Counted from the first letter of the stretch, positions 13,401 through 21,834 are shown. The stretch: 52,394 bases of DNA from JADHLJ01 sp038118725 (GCA_038118725.1 JAYOIK010000030.1:1-52394), one strand, 5' to 3'. Notes: a model not told the origin generated them from the letters alone. A program made the numbers and translations.

Positions 13401-13633
13401 CGGATTTTCGCTTCAAGACCTTGGAGATGGGGCTCGACGGAACGCCTGGCGCTGGTTTTCATGTCGACCTTGCCCTGGAGGGCGCGAACCCCAATTTTTA
13501 TGATGGATATCCGGTCCGGTTCAATCTGGACCTGGCCGGGCAGCTTGATGACATCATCAAGACCGGGTATCGAACCTACACGCTCCCGGATCGGGTGCGG
13601 GATGCCGTTTTGCGAGGCGAGGCGAATGATTAG
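10409..13633 (+). CDS. ydbH: YdbH-family AsmA-like intermembrane lipid transport protein
   Basis: Large inner-membrane-anchored periplasmic protein of the AsmA-like superfamily. In E. coli YdbH pairs with the lipoprotein YnbE to form an inner-to-outer-membrane bridge for phospholipids. One N-terminal membrane segment (about 5-27, FVFLIALGFLLGPAIYLA) is followed by roughly 1,000 residues of repetitive beta-rich sequence. The C terminus matches the family end, with a NFYDGYPVRFNLDLAGQL segment and then YRTYTLPDRVRDAVLRG. At 1,074 residues it is somewhat longer than the E. coli protein. The next two genes are ynbE and ydbL, the conserved operon partners, which is strong support for the assignment. 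The ynbE start overlaps its end by 8 bases. Confidence 0.85.
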   Translation: MRIVARVFVFLIALGFLLGPAIYLARDSLAPAAVSWFARIGLGVGDLGDPRFRITALRADGLTIEAMAIADGRVTAESLRATYDLSDLAKGRLRTLAIRGLTIRARVENGVLSLGTIDLPAGSDTEPEGASLDPGRFPLDHVVLDDFRIIIVRDADTIELAGDIDARRSAGGALSWSGELSAGMWSPLLGGGEAKLDLSLAGSSSARGEINTVLDVKHGKARFRDLSLASMRGGLRIRLPVGEPPTLRAALAFGEVEARGIVVPRLSMDVHGRGRSGTISAVVGEPGSEAGVYTIVGDVHDDAGERARLAFSGGGALGVLHDLLGPALGSPLEGLKGNLAFNGEFGLRGGIDALIAEPAKVLFHVAGNGGAEIEISSVHIAGKSHAVEVWGGVTALVAPGLVELRPRDGTLARIPKSMSRILARSAPRAIQHWFGDGGSIEFGLDGEPIAILASVGEETPKLHVSGGVRAALGQACEITLSGNVAGQATGGAPGSWEATFKDLILRVGGLEILGHRLERGEFIFGGSLGSKGITGTFSVKGDGTFGETIPLDGAAIRFGGQLASAGHETRISLDHAGVTARPPGKESRGFALMSPVEITQAPGRPTTVVISHASDNPLPRSIQTAFKVGKVTVGPPGDDGSKTVKLDIGRVDATFTNAVGDGEGRIVLKLDKARGAYAGFPVRLSKLAVNAGFKGDDVLGGLTSLDASIEEVAQTTSPTWISPLALRLSGQRSGTARALDLQGSVAGVTSALEVPITGKIQPSDRSGRVAVDGTWLTFGPEDLSLATLSPALATHIEALTGRIGISGHFAWPSSTPPDPHRLAVQVKGLSIKAAGASLENVEGGIALTSFTPPRSDGVGVLSMDMLGVGVPIHGPRLEISIDGMEGIRLDKASGEFAGGRISTRDVLMDFDGPTTMTLEAEGVDAAAISSMLKIQGLDAEGSLSGAIPVTWMPEIGVSIVDARLSADGPGTVRYKAGEKDEALRKSGEQVGLMLDALSDFRFKTLEMGLDGTPGAGFHVDLALEGANPNFYDGYPVRFNLDLAGQLDDIIKTGYRTYTLPDRVRDAVLRGEAND

Positions 13634-13820
13634 ACCAGCGACGATCGCGATGTTAGGCGTTCTCTCCTTGAGTGGGATGGCGTGCTCCCCCTCCGTAAAG
13701 ATCGAGGCGCCGGACAAGCCGATCGTTATAAATCTCAATGTAAAGATCGAGCAGGAAGTCCGCGTCCGTGTCGAGAAGGACTTGGAGTCATTGTTCGAGT
13801 CGAAGGATAAGATCTTTTGA
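13626..13820 (+). CDS. ynbE: YnbE-like outer-membrane lipoprotein
   Basis: A 64-residue lipoprotein, partner of YdbH in the intermembrane bridge. The sequence after the cysteine resembles E. coli YnbE closely: IEAPDKPIVINLNVKIEQE, then a charged helix ending DLESLFESKDKIF. The lipidated cysteine would be C20 in SLSGMAC; the -3 position is Gly and not the usual Leu, so lipidation should be treated as likely, not certain. The ATG at 13626 overlaps the ydbH stop by 8 bases, so coupling is expected. A longer open frame begins upstream inside ydbH, but this start gives a proper signal peptide and family length. Confidence 0.88.
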   Translation: MIRPATIAMLGVLSLSGMACSPSVKIEAPDKPIVINLNVKIEQEVRVRVEKDLESLFESKDKIF

Positions 13821-13861
13821 TCAAATTTCGTCATGTCGTCCCAAGATCAAGGGGAACTCAT

Positions 13862-14260
13862 ATGCCGCGAATCTCAAATCGCCGAAACCGGGACCCAGGA
13901 AACCCCGAGCCGGGAATCTGGAGCGCGCGGTTTTTCGCGCTCATCCTTTTGGCGGTGGTATCGGGTTTCGCTTTCTCTATCCCGGCGAACGCGCTTTCTC
14001 TTGACGAGGCCCGCGCGCAAGGCCTGATCGGCGAGCAGCCCAATGGCTATCTCGGGCTGGTGCCCGGGCAATCCAATGCCCAGGCGGCGACCCTGGTGGA
14101 GCAGATCAACGCCAAACGCCGCGCGGCCTACCAATCCGTCGCGGATAGCAACGGCACGACACTGAAGTCAGTCGAGGCGCTTGCCGGGAGCAAACTGATC
14201 GGTCGGCTCCAGCCGGGACAATGGTTCCAGGATCAGGGCGGTCAGTGGCGCCGCCGTTGA
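13862..14260 (+). CDS. ydbL: YdbL family protein (DUF1318)
   Basis: Small periplasmic protein of the DUF1318/YdbL family, always found with ydbH and ynbE and thought to assist assembly of that bridge. It has a signal sequence (ARFFALILLAVVSGFAFSIP, cleavage likely after ANA) and the family core SLDEARAQGLIGEQPNGYLG, then IGRLQPGQWFQDQGGQW at the end. The ATG at 13862 is preceded by AAGGGGA at good spacing and gives 132 residues; a TTG at 13817 is less likely. The signal peptide has an unusually long charged n-region of about 20 residues. It converges with the TPR gene on the other strand, 22 bases away. Confidence 0.86.
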   Translation: MPRISNRRNRDPGNPEPGIWSARFFALILLAVVSGFAFSIPANALSLDEARAQGLIGEQPNGYLGLVPGQSNAQAATLVEQINAKRRAAYQSVADSNGTTLKSVEALAGSKLIGRLQPGQWFQDQGGQWRRR

Positions 14261-14282
14261 GCGTCTGGTCTGGAGATTGATG

Positions 14283-15557
14283 TTACTCGGTCGCGGCCCG
14301 CGTGACATAGGCGCGGAGCTCCTCGGTGACTTTCGCGACAACATTTTGCCAGCTCGCTTCATCGCCACCGGGTCCGTCGGATTCGGCCATCCGGAACAGT
14401 CGCATGGTCGGATACCAGGGCGTATCGTCTCGCCGCAGAAGCCAACGCCAATCCGAATGCCTGCCGAGCAACAACCAGACCGGCTTACCCATCGCACCCG
14501 CGAGATGAGCCACGGAAGTGTCGACCGAAATCACCAGGTCGAGGCCGGCGATGATATCGGCGGTATCCGCGAAATCACCGACGTCGTCACCTAGAGGGGT
14601 GACGTTCGACCAGGGACCAGGGGTTGAGCCGGGACGCCAGCCATATTGAAGGCTTTGGAAACTCGCGCCTTCCATCTCCACAAGCGGGGTTAGCGCCGCC
14701 TGTGGGCAGGACCGCCATTCGTCCCGGGTATTGTTCGGTGTCCCGGCCCAGACCAATCCGACCCTCGGCGCGTCGACGGAGGATCGCCGAGGCCGCGGGG
14801 AAGGGGCGCTCAGATAGGGAACATCGCCGGGAATCGTGTCCGGCCCGGTGCGAAACCGGTGAGGCAGACTCATGATCAAGCAGGTCGAGTCAAAGTCGGG
14901 TTGAGCCCCCGTGGAAACATTCTCGATCCACGGCATGTTCGCGAGAAGCCGTTCCAGCGCCGGCTGACAATGCACATGGACGGTCATGCCGGCCTCGGCG
15001 AGGGGGCGCGCGTAACGGATGAACTGGATCGCGTCTCCCGCGCCCTGTTCGGCGATCAAGAGAATGCGCTCGCCCGCGACAGGCTTGCCGTCCCAGATGA
15101 CGCGGTGCAGATCATGCATCTGCGCGGTGAATTCGCGGCAAGATTCCCGTGTCTCATAGAGGGGCCAGGCATTGACCCAATCGCCCGCTTGCAGCATGGC
15201 GAGTGACAGGCCCGTCGCGATCTCCGGACGTTCCGGGTCCAGACACCGAGCTCTTCCATAGGTGGTGATCGCGGTCTCGGCATTGTCGAAACTGAAATCC
15301 GCGTTCCCGAAATTGTAGTAGATCGCGGCGGCGTCGGGTTGAAGCAAGATGGCGCGGCGAAACGCGCGGGTCGTTCTGTCGCGATTGCCGAGACCACGTA
15401 GCGATTGGCCAAGCGCCATGTAAACCCGGGCGTCTCTCGGAAAGCGCAGGGCGAGTAGTCGATGGCACTGCACCGCCTTGCGATGCGCTCGCGCCGTCAT
15501 CAACCGCCGGCCCATGGCTAGGCCGTCTTCAAGGGATCGCCCGTTATCGATGGCCAT
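14283..15557 (-). CDS. TPR protein with glycosyltransferase family 9-like C-terminal domain
   Basis: The 424 residues have TPR-type helices in the first 165 (AVQCHRLLALRFPRDARVYM, RAFRRAILLQPDAAAIYYNF). The C-terminal domain resembles heptosyltransferase/GT9 folds: LLIAEQGAGDAIQFIRYARP, VGLVWAGTPNN, and DLVISVDTSVAHLAGAMGKP, followed by the WRWLLRRDDTPWYP ending common in these TPR proteins. It probably transfers or binds a nucleotide sugar; the acceptor is unknown. It begins 14 bases after the type I secretion adaptor gene on the same strand, so it belongs to that operon. Two relatives lie at 20191-21834 and 24350-26146, linking the secretion operon to the glycan cluster. Confidence 0.8.
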   Translation of the reverse strand: MAIDNGRSLEDGLAMGRRLMTARAHRKAVQCHRLLALRFPRDARVYMALGQSLRGLGNRDRTTRAFRRAILLQPDAAAIYYNFGNADFSFDNAETAITTYGRARCLDPERPEIATGLSLAMLQAGDWVNAWPLYETRESCREFTAQMHDLHRVIWDGKPVAGERILLIAEQGAGDAIQFIRYARPLAEAGMTVHVHCQPALERLLANMPWIENVSTGAQPDFDSTCLIMSLPHRFRTGPDTIPGDVPYLSAPSPRPRRSSVDAPRVGLVWAGTPNNTRDEWRSCPQAALTPLVEMEGASFQSLQYGWRPGSTPGPWSNVTPLGDDVGDFADTADIIAGLDLVISVDTSVAHLAGAMGKPVWLLLGRHSDWRWLLRRDDTPWYPTMRLFRMAESDGPGGDEASWQNVVAKVTEELRAYVTRAATE

Positions 15558-15571
15558 GATGTCGGATGGCC

Positions 15572-16930
15572 TCAGGGTTCCCGCAACGCCATTTCGAAAC
15601 TAGCGATCATCGGGGTCATCAGATAACTGAGCAAGGTTTGTTCACCGACCGCGATCAACCCGGATGCCGGCATGCCGGCGGTCAATTGTTGATCGCCGAT
15701 GGCCTTTCTTAGGGAGTCCGGATCAAGTTGCACCGTCACGCCGTATGTTGGCTGTCCTTTCTCGGTAGGCACGGTGTTCGGCGTGATGCTGACCAACTGA
15801 CCATCAACCGGCGGGGTCAATCGTGGATTGAAAGCGGTCAAGCGAACCTTGACCATGGCGCCGGTTTTTACCTGCTCGATATCTTTCGATTTCAGCTTTC
15901 CCTTGAGGACCATGGCCTCGTTTTGGGGGACGATTTCCATGAGGACCTGTCCGCCGGACACGACCTGCCCCTCGTTCCTGATTTGCAGATTCATCACCCG
16001 GCCATTCGCGGGAGCCTTCACGTCGATCCGAGATTTCTGGTCCGCGAGCACGCCGACAATCTCCCGACGCCGCGCGATCTCCGGATCGAGTTGATTCAAG
16101 CGGCCCAGATTCTGGGTTCTTTTGGATTGCAACCGCGCCTCAATCCCCAGTTTACGCTCGCCCAGTCTTTGCTTGGTCTGGGCGATTGCTTCTCCGAGCG
16201 TGCCTTGCTGGCCAAGCAACCCGGTCCTGGCGCGCTTGATCGCCAGAAGGCGCGACTTGGTGGTCAGGCGCTTGTCGAAGAGCTCCTGTACCGCCGCGAG
16301 CTCCTCATTGATCAAGGCGAGAGCCTCTTCAACTGTTTCCATCCTGATGTCGTAGGACCGAAGCTCGGTCTCGACTTGCGCGATCTGCTCTAGTTGAATC
16401 TCCAAGGTCTTCGCCTCGCTGTCGCGCAGCTCCTCGAACAGCTTCAACTCGCTATTGATGATTTTCGCGTGAATCGGGTTTGTCCGTGCTTGGGTAAGCT
16501 CGTCATCCAATACCATGGATGTGGCGCCGGCGAGCTCGGCGCGCAGCCGCGCGCGTTCCGCGAGCAATGAGACCAACGATGATTCCTGGGCCACGGTTTG
16601 GGCGTCCGTGCGAAGGGGGTCGAGCCGTGCCAGTACCTGTCCACGTGAGATCAATTCTCCATCACGTACCAGGATCTCGTTCACCAGGCCGCCTTCGAGG
16701 TGCTGGACCGTCTTGACGCCTGAATCGACCTCGATCGAGCCCGCCACATTGACACCGCTCGCCAGCGGAGCGAAGGCTGCCCAGCCTCCCAAGCCACCGA
16801 AGAACAGCAAGATGATGATGTATCCGAAGGCGCTTGCCCCCGCCCAGGTCGGTTTACCGGGGCGATCCGTCATTGAGACGGACAAGGGGCGACCAGGGAG
16901 TGTTTGCTGACTGACGGTTTGAAGGGACAT
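15572..16930 (-). CDS. HlyD-family type I secretion periplasmic adaptor
   Basis: Membrane-fusion protein that joins a type I ABC exporter in the inner membrane to a TolC-like channel. The 452 residues have one membrane segment (about 33-55, FGYIIILLFFGGLGGWAAF) and a lipoyl half-motif (VNVAGSIEVDSGVKTVQHLE followed by GGLVNEILVRDGELI). A long coiled-coil hairpin follows (about 115-285), then the second lipoyl half (IDVKAPANGRVMNLQIRNEG) and a beta-barrel end. This matches the PrtE/AprE-type subfamily. It starts 7 bases after the ABC transporter gene. No outer-membrane channel is encoded nearby, so a shared TolC elsewhere is likely. Confidence 0.92.
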   Translation of the reverse strand: MSLQTVSQQTLPGRPLSVSMTDRPGKPTWAGASAFGYIIILLFFGGLGGWAAFAPLASGVNVAGSIEVDSGVKTVQHLEGGLVNEILVRDGELISRGQVLARLDPLRTDAQTVAQESSLVSLLAERARLRAELAGATSMVLDDELTQARTNPIHAKIINSELKLFEELRDSEAKTLEIQLEQIAQVETELRSYDIRMETVEEALALINEELAAVQELFDKRLTTKSRLLAIKRARTGLLGQQGTLGEAIAQTKQRLGERKLGIEARLQSKRTQNLGRLNQLDPEIARRREIVGVLADQKSRIDVKAPANGRVMNLQIRNEGQVVSGGQVLMEIVPQNEAMVLKGKLKSKDIEQVKTGAMVKVRLTAFNPRLTPPVDGQLVSITPNTVPTEKGQPTYGVTVQLDPDSLRKAIGDQQLTAGMPASGLIAVGEQTLLSYLMTPMIASFEMALREP

Positions 16931-16937
16931 CGGTCAC

Positions 16938-18707
16938 TCACGCGTTGGCAGGACTGGTTACTACGTTGATGGCTCTATCGTCCGGCTGTTTGGTGGCGCC
17001 GCCGCCGCCGATAACCGGGAGCATCTCTTCCCTGGGACCGATGCGTTGGATCTTGCCATCCACCAGCACCATTACATGGTCCAGGACCTTAAGGATATTG
17101 GGTCTGTGCAAGATCAAGACAACGGTGACGCCGCGCCGTTTCAACTCCTCGATCGCCTCGGCGAGCGCTTCCTCGCCATGGGCGTCCAGATTGGCGTTCG
17201 GCTCGTCCAACACGACGAGTTTGACATCGCCATAGAGCGCGCGCGCAAGGCCAATGCGTTGCATCTGGCCACCCGATAGAAGCGTACCCCCACTGCCGAC
17301 GACGGTCTGGTAGCCCTGGGGCATGAACTTGACCATTGTGTCAACATTGGCGAGCTTGGCGGCGTCCAAGACACGTTCGCTGGTCCAGTTTTGATCCTGG
17401 CGCGCGATATTGTCGCGAACCGTTCCGCCGAACAGCTCGACATCCTGTGGCAGGTAACCGATATAGGCGCCGAGGTCGACCGACGGCCATTCGTGAATAT
17501 GCGCCCCATCAAGCTTTACGGAGCCGGTGCTTGGTCGATCCAGACCGACCAGAAGTCGGGCCAGTGTAGATTTTCCAGAGGCCGAGGGGCCGACGATCCC
17601 CAGGGACTCGCCGGGCTTCAGCGAAAAGTTGATCCCTTTCAGGATCGGATCCCGCGTTGAAGGGGGATGGAAACTCAGCTCTTCGACTGTCAATTCGCCG
17701 ATTGGCGCGGGCGGCGCCGCCAGCTCGGAGGGTGTCTGCGCCGCGGCTTGTCGCAACACCGCCGACAAGGCTTTGTAATCTCCGATCGCTTCGCTGATCG
17801 GCGCCCAGCCGGTGACCAGGAACTGCACCGGCATCAAGACGCGTCCCACCAGGATGACGGAAGCCATCATCGCGCCGCGCGACAGGTTCGTTTCGGGATG
17901 GATGATGAGGATCGCGCACACGGTCATGATCGCCATCATTGAGCCGAATTGCATGGTCTTGCCGATCGCCGACATCAAGCCCATGCGCCGCGTGAAAACC
18001 GCGAGCTTGTCGAGCGCGACGTCGTTGTCCGCTTCCCACCGTCGTCCAATCCGCGGGCCCATGCCCATGGCTTCGATGACGTCGGCGTTGCGAAGACTTA
18101 CCTCGGCCTTGCGATTGGATTCGCCCATTGCCGCCATGCCGACTTCGCGAACCGGTCCGGTCGCCCATTTGTTGGCGAGCGCCAGGATGAAAATGAATAT
18201 GGCGATTGCCGTGGCCGCGACGCCGATCCAGAACTGCAGGAAGAAAAGAAACGCCAGAAAAAACGGCACCCATGGCAAGTCCATGACCATGAAGACCTGC
18301 TCGCCCGCGAGGAAATTTCGGAGCGAATCCATCCGGCTCAGCAACTCGGTATCGCGTCTCGATCCTCGCGCCGTGGCATCGCGTAGGGAAAGCGCGAAGA
18401 CTTTCCGCCCGATCTGTTGGTCGATCCACGAGCTCACGCGGACGAACAGATAGGTGCGAGCGATGTCTATCAAGGCTTGGATCAGAAGCGCGGATATCGC
18501 GAACAACGCTAGAAACGCTAGCGTGAACTGGTTTCCGCCGCCGCCCAAAACACGGTCGAACAGCGAAAACATATAGACCGGCATAACCAAGATGAGCGCA
18601 TTGACGAAGAAACTGAAGATAGCGGCCGTCGCGAACGCGTCGCGCGCCGCCCACAGCATCTCCTTCAGGGGGTCGCCACCTGAAGCGGATTTGGATCCTG
18701 CAGCCAT
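16938..18707 (-). CDS. Type I secretion system ABC transporter permease/ATPase
   Basis: PrtD/AprD-type exporter that moves unfolded proteins with C-terminal signals across both membranes. The 589 residues hold an ABC-transporter membrane domain (about 25-310) and a nucleotide-binding domain. The latter shows Walker A GPSASGKST (about 372), signature LSGGQMQRIGLARAL (about 475), Walker B LVVLDEPNANLD (about 495) and switch His in LILHRPN (about 530). There is no N-terminal C39 peptidase-like domain, so cargo is probably RTX-like and not a double-glycine peptide. First gene of an operon with the adaptor and a TPR/GT9-like protein. No cargo gene with GGxGxDxxx repeats is visible in this window. 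Confidence 0.93.
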   Translation of the reverse strand: MAAGSKSASGGDPLKEMLWAARDAFATAAIFSFFVNALILVMPVYMFSLFDRVLGGGGNQFTLAFLALFAISALLIQALIDIARTYLFVRVSSWIDQQIGRKVFALSLRDATARGSRRDTELLSRMDSLRNFLAGEQVFMVMDLPWVPFFLAFLFFLQFWIGVAATAIAIFIFILALANKWATGPVREVGMAAMGESNRKAEVSLRNADVIEAMGMGPRIGRRWEADNDVALDKLAVFTRRMGLMSAIGKTMQFGSMMAIMTVCAILIIHPETNLSRGAMMASVILVGRVLMPVQFLVTGWAPISEAIGDYKALSAVLRQAAAQTPSELAAPPAPIGELTVEELSFHPPSTRDPILKGINFSLKPGESLGIVGPSASGKSTLARLLVGLDRPSTGSVKLDGAHIHEWPSVDLGAYIGYLPQDVELFGGTVRDNIARQDQNWTSERVLDAAKLANVDTMVKFMPQGYQTVVGSGGTLLSGGQMQRIGLARALYGDVKLVVLDEPNANLDAHGEEALAEAIEELKRRGVTVVLILHRPNILKVLDHVMVLVDGKIQRIGPREEMLPVIGGGGATKQPDDRAINVVTSPANA

Positions 18708-18834
18708 TAAATCACCTGAGTCAAACCGGCCTCCGCGCGAGAGGCCATGAATTCGCTTGTTTGAGCCACGGGGCCGACGCTTTCGCGTTACGACGCTATA
18801 TCGTCGCCCGCCCGTCGGAAATGACGCATCGTAT

Positions 18835-18864
18835 TTGACGATCCGCCACGGTTGACCTTATTTA
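18835..18864 (+). promoter_or_regulatory. Candidate promoter of the rightward glycan genes
   Basis: TTGACG (18835-18840) lies 18 bases from TATTTA (18859-18864), about 70 bases before the GT4 gene. A second TTGACC box lies at 18852. The gap between the divergent secretion and glycan genes is otherwise AT-richer than its surroundings and carries a small hairpin at 18728-18746 on the secretion-operon side. Confidence 0.4.
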
Positions 18865-18931
18865 GGCTTTCCAGGGAATTGCCGCAAATAAATTCGGTAT
18901 CCGCCGAATGTCGAGGAAAAGGCGACTTCAA

Positions 18932-20191
18932 GTGAAAATTCTGTTTGTTCACCAGAACATGCCGGGCCAATACAAGCATCTGGCGCCGGCCTTGGCCGCG
19001 GACCCGGCCAACGAGGTGGCGTTCATCACCAAGGAAGGCAAGCCCGACCTGCCGGGAATCAGGAAGGCGACGTACAGGCTCAGCCGCGAGCCGAGCAAGG
19101 GGATTCACCAATACCTAACGCGCCTGGAGGATCAGGTGTTGCATGGGCAAGGCGCGGTTCGCGCGGGTCTCCAACTCAAGGAAAGCGGGTTCACCCCGGA
19201 TGTCATTTGTGCCCATACCGGATGGGGCGAGGCATTGTTCCTGAGGGACGTGTTCCCGGACTCGCGCATTCTAGCATTTTCGGAGTTCTACTATTCCTCC
19301 AAAGGCGCGGATATCGATTTCTCGCCGGATCATAGGCCAAATCTCGATCGCGACTGCCGCACCCGCATGCGCAACGCCCATATGTTGACGAGTCTGGAGG
19401 CCGCCGACTGGGGGATCAGTCCGACTCGATGGCAATGGAGCCGGCATCCGGCTTTCGTGCGTGATCGCATCTCGGTCATTCACGAGGGCGTGGACACCGA
19501 GATTTGCACAGCCAACCCCAAGGCGGTGCTCGAACTTCCCAATGGCATGACTCTGTCTCGGGACGACGAGGTCGTAACCTATCTCGCCCGGAACCTGGAG
19601 CCGTACCGGGGCTTTGACATCTTCATGCAAAGCATCAACGGGATCCTGAAGCGCAGGCCGAATGCGCGCGTGGTTTTGGTCGGCGGCGACGAGGTTAGTT
19701 ATGGCAATGCCCCGCCGACCGGCGAAAACTGGCGAAACTTCATGTTGGCGCGGACAAGATTTGATCCGCGTCGCGTACATTTTTTCAACCGCGTGCCGTA
19801 TTCCGTCTTTCAGCAGGTTCTGTCGATTTCGAAGGCCCATGTCTATCTGACCTATCCTTTCGTGCTGTCGTGGTCGATGTTGGAGACCATGTCTCATGAG
19901 TGCATGTTGATCGCGTCGAGGACAGCGCCGGTGACCGAGGTTGTGGAGGACGGTGTCAACGGCCGTCTGGTGTCATTTCACGACCCCGCCGAGGTAACCG
20001 ACGCGGTGGTCTGGGCCCTGGAAAATCAGGACGCCACGGTCGGGTATCGCAAGGCGGCGCGCCAGACCATCGTTGATAAATACGATCTTAGGAGCGTGTG
20101 TCTGCCGGCGCAGATCGACCTCGTAACCACGCTCGCGGAAGGGCGTCTTCCGCCGCGGATGGATCCGGAATGGACGGCCGCGACGGCTTGA
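18932..20191 (+). CDS. Glycosyltransferase family 4 protein
   Basis: Retaining glycosyltransferase with a GT-B fold, presumably moving a sugar from a nucleotide donor onto a growing glycan at the inner membrane. N-terminal half: VKILFVHQNMPGQYKHLAPA. C-terminal donor half: VTYLARNLEPYRGFDIFMQS, VVLVGGDEVSYG and the SWSMLETMSHE segment, which keeps the second Glu of the EX7E motif but not the first, as in a known GT4 subgroup. I start at the GTG at 18932 (419 residues), which has GAGGAAAAGG upstream; an ATG eight codons earlier has no ribosome site. The stop overlaps the next gene's ATG (TGATG at 20189-20193). Confidence 0.87.
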   Translation: MKILFVHQNMPGQYKHLAPALAADPANEVAFITKEGKPDLPGIRKATYRLSREPSKGIHQYLTRLEDQVLHGQGAVRAGLQLKESGFTPDVICAHTGWGEALFLRDVFPDSRILAFSEFYYSSKGADIDFSPDHRPNLDRDCRTRMRNAHMLTSLEAADWGISPTRWQWSRHPAFVRDRISVIHEGVDTEICTANPKAVLELPNGMTLSRDDEVVTYLARNLEPYRGFDIFMQSINGILKRRPNARVVLVGGDEVSYGNAPPTGENWRNFMLARTRFDPRRVHFFNRVPYSVFQQVLSISKAHVYLTYPFVLSWSMLETMSHECMLIASRTAPVTEVVEDGVNGRLVSFHDPAEVTDAVVWALENQDATVGYRKAARQTIVDKYDLRSVCLPAQIDLVTTLAEGRLPPRMDPEWTAATA

Positions 20192-21834
20192 TGGTTCAGG
20201 CCCGGGAAGCGCTTTCCCGGGGCGATACGGAAGCCGCGGGCCGGGCACTGCACGCCTGTGTTTGTAGCGAGCCCGAGAGGGCGCGGGGATATTTTAATCT
20301 CGGTCTGTTTCTTGGCCGTGGCGGCGATCCCGCGGGGGCCGAAAGAGGGTACCGCCGGGCGGTCCTGGCCGAGCCGGTACACGAAGGCGCACTCGGCAAT
20401 CTCTCGGATCTGCTGCTGTCCGTCGGCCATGATGAAGAGGCTGAGGCGCTCTGTGCCGACGCCTCCACCCGAGCACCGCTCGCCGCCAAGCTCCAAGGCA
20501 ATTTGGCGCTGCTGCGATTGCGCCGCGGCGCCGGCGCTGAAGCGATGGCGAGTATTAGACGGTCTCTCTGCGCCGAGCCTGGTTACGCAAAGGCATGGGG
20601 AATTCTGGCGATGCTCCGCCACGATGACGGCCCCGCCGCCGAGAGCGCCTACAACCGGGCCTGGCTTAGCGGCTCCCACGAGCCCAGCCTGCTATCCAAT
20701 CGGGGCGAAATCGCGCAACGCGAAGGGCGGATCACGGCGGCGATCGAATTTTATGATCGAGCGCTCGCCATGGCGCCCCGTGACGCCGATATCTTGGCCA
20801 ACCGGGCAACCGCCAGTATTGATGATGGTGATTTCGCCGCCGCGTCGCGGCACGCCTCGGCGGCGCTGGCGGTTGATCCGAGTCATCGCGTCGCCCGATG
20901 GATCGGCAATTGGGTGTCCTTGGCGCACCGCGATTTTGAAACCGGATTTCGTACCTTCGACGAGACTTGGCGGCGGCCTGATAAAGATGCTCCCGCGCAC
21001 GCGACGGCTTATCCCCTTTGGGCCGGCGGACGACTGGATGGCTCGCTTTTGCTGTGGTGCGAGCATGGCGTGGGTGACGAGATTCTGTATGCCGGGATGA
21101 TCGACGATGTGTTGTCCCTGGGGGTCGACGTGGTTTTGGAGACCGACCCACGCCTTGTGACGTTGTTCCAACGATCTTGGCCGGGTGCGCGGGTGATCGG
21201 TAAAGGCGGGACGGTGCCCGGGGACATTGCCGCGCAATCATCGGTGCTACGATTGCCGATGCTGTTTCGTCGGAGGCTCGAGGATTTTCCACGCCGAGCG
21301 TCATATCTGATCGCCGATCCGGAGCGGGTAGAGGCCTACCGTGATCTTTTCCAGGGATTTGAAGCGGAAACCGTTATCGGGTTGTCCTGGCGTTCAGGTA
21401 ACCCTCGAACCGGCGCCGGCAAGTCGACTCGCTTGGTGGATTGGGACGCGCTGCTGGATCTGCCCGGCGCGCGTTTTCTTAGCTTGCAATATGACGATGG
21501 TGGCGAAATCGATCCTCGGGTGGCGAGCAACCCGAGCGATGATACGAAAAACGATCTTGATGACCTCGCCGCCCAAATCGCGGCCCTCGACCACGTTGTC
21601 TCGATTTCCGGAGTGACCGCGCATTTCGCGGGGGCACTGGGCGTGCCCGGGCATGTTCTGCTGCCGCCGGCGCCGCTCTGGTTCTGGTTCGCCGAGGGTG
21701 ATGATTGTCCGTGGTATCCGTCTCTTACCCTCGGTCGGCGGGCTCATGGAGAAGACTGGGGACCAGCGGTTGCCCGGCTCGCGTCGACGGCGCGGGGAGT
21801 TCTGGAGCGCGGCAACCGTACCGACCCGACCTAG
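20191..21834 (+). CDS. TPR protein with GT9-like C-terminal domain
   Basis: At 547 residues it has an N-terminal half of TPR repeats (for example RGYFNLGLFLGRGGDPAGAE and AIEFYDRALAMAPRDADILA). The C-terminal GT9-like half is more diverged than in its relatives: LLWCEHGVGDEILYAGMIDD, VIGLSWRSGNP, HVVSISGVTAHFAGALGVPG and WFWFAEGDDCPWYPS. The usual D-T-S-x-A-H motif reads SGVTAHF here, so activity is less certain. The ATG at 20191 shares a base with the GT4 stop; an ATG at 20170 is the alternative. Its TAG stop shares a CTAG with the stop of the convergent gene on the other strand. Confidence 0.78.
   Translation: MVQAREALSRGDTEAAGRALHACVCSEPERARGYFNLGLFLGRGGDPAGAERGYRRAVLAEPVHEGALGNLSDLLLSVGHDEEAEALCADASTRAPLAAKLQGNLALLRLRRGAGAEAMASIRRSLCAEPGYAKAWGILAMLRHDDGPAAESAYNRAWLSGSHEPSLLSNRGEIAQREGRITAAIEFYDRALAMAPRDADILANRATASIDDGDFAAASRHASAALAVDPSHRVARWIGNWVSLAHRDFETGFRTFDETWRRPDKDAPAHATAYPLWAGGRLDGSLLLWCEHGVGDEILYAGMIDDVLSLGVDVVLETDPRLVTLFQRSWPGARVIGKGGTVPGDIAAQSSVLRLPMLFRRRLEDFPRRASYLIADPERVEAYRDLFQGFEAETVIGLSWRSGNPRTGAGKSTRLVDWDALLDLPGARFLSLQYDDGGEIDPRVASNPSDDTKNDLDDLAAQIAALDHVVSISGVTAHFAGALGVPGHVLLPPAPLWFWFAEGDDCPWYPSLTLGRRAHGEDWGPAVARLASTARGVLERGNRTDPT

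Noticed and set aside
10409..13633. Autotransporter or adhesin
   Set aside because: The beta-rich repetitive sequence could suggest it, but the single N-terminal anchor, the C-terminal family signature and the ynbE-ydbL neighbours fit YdbH.
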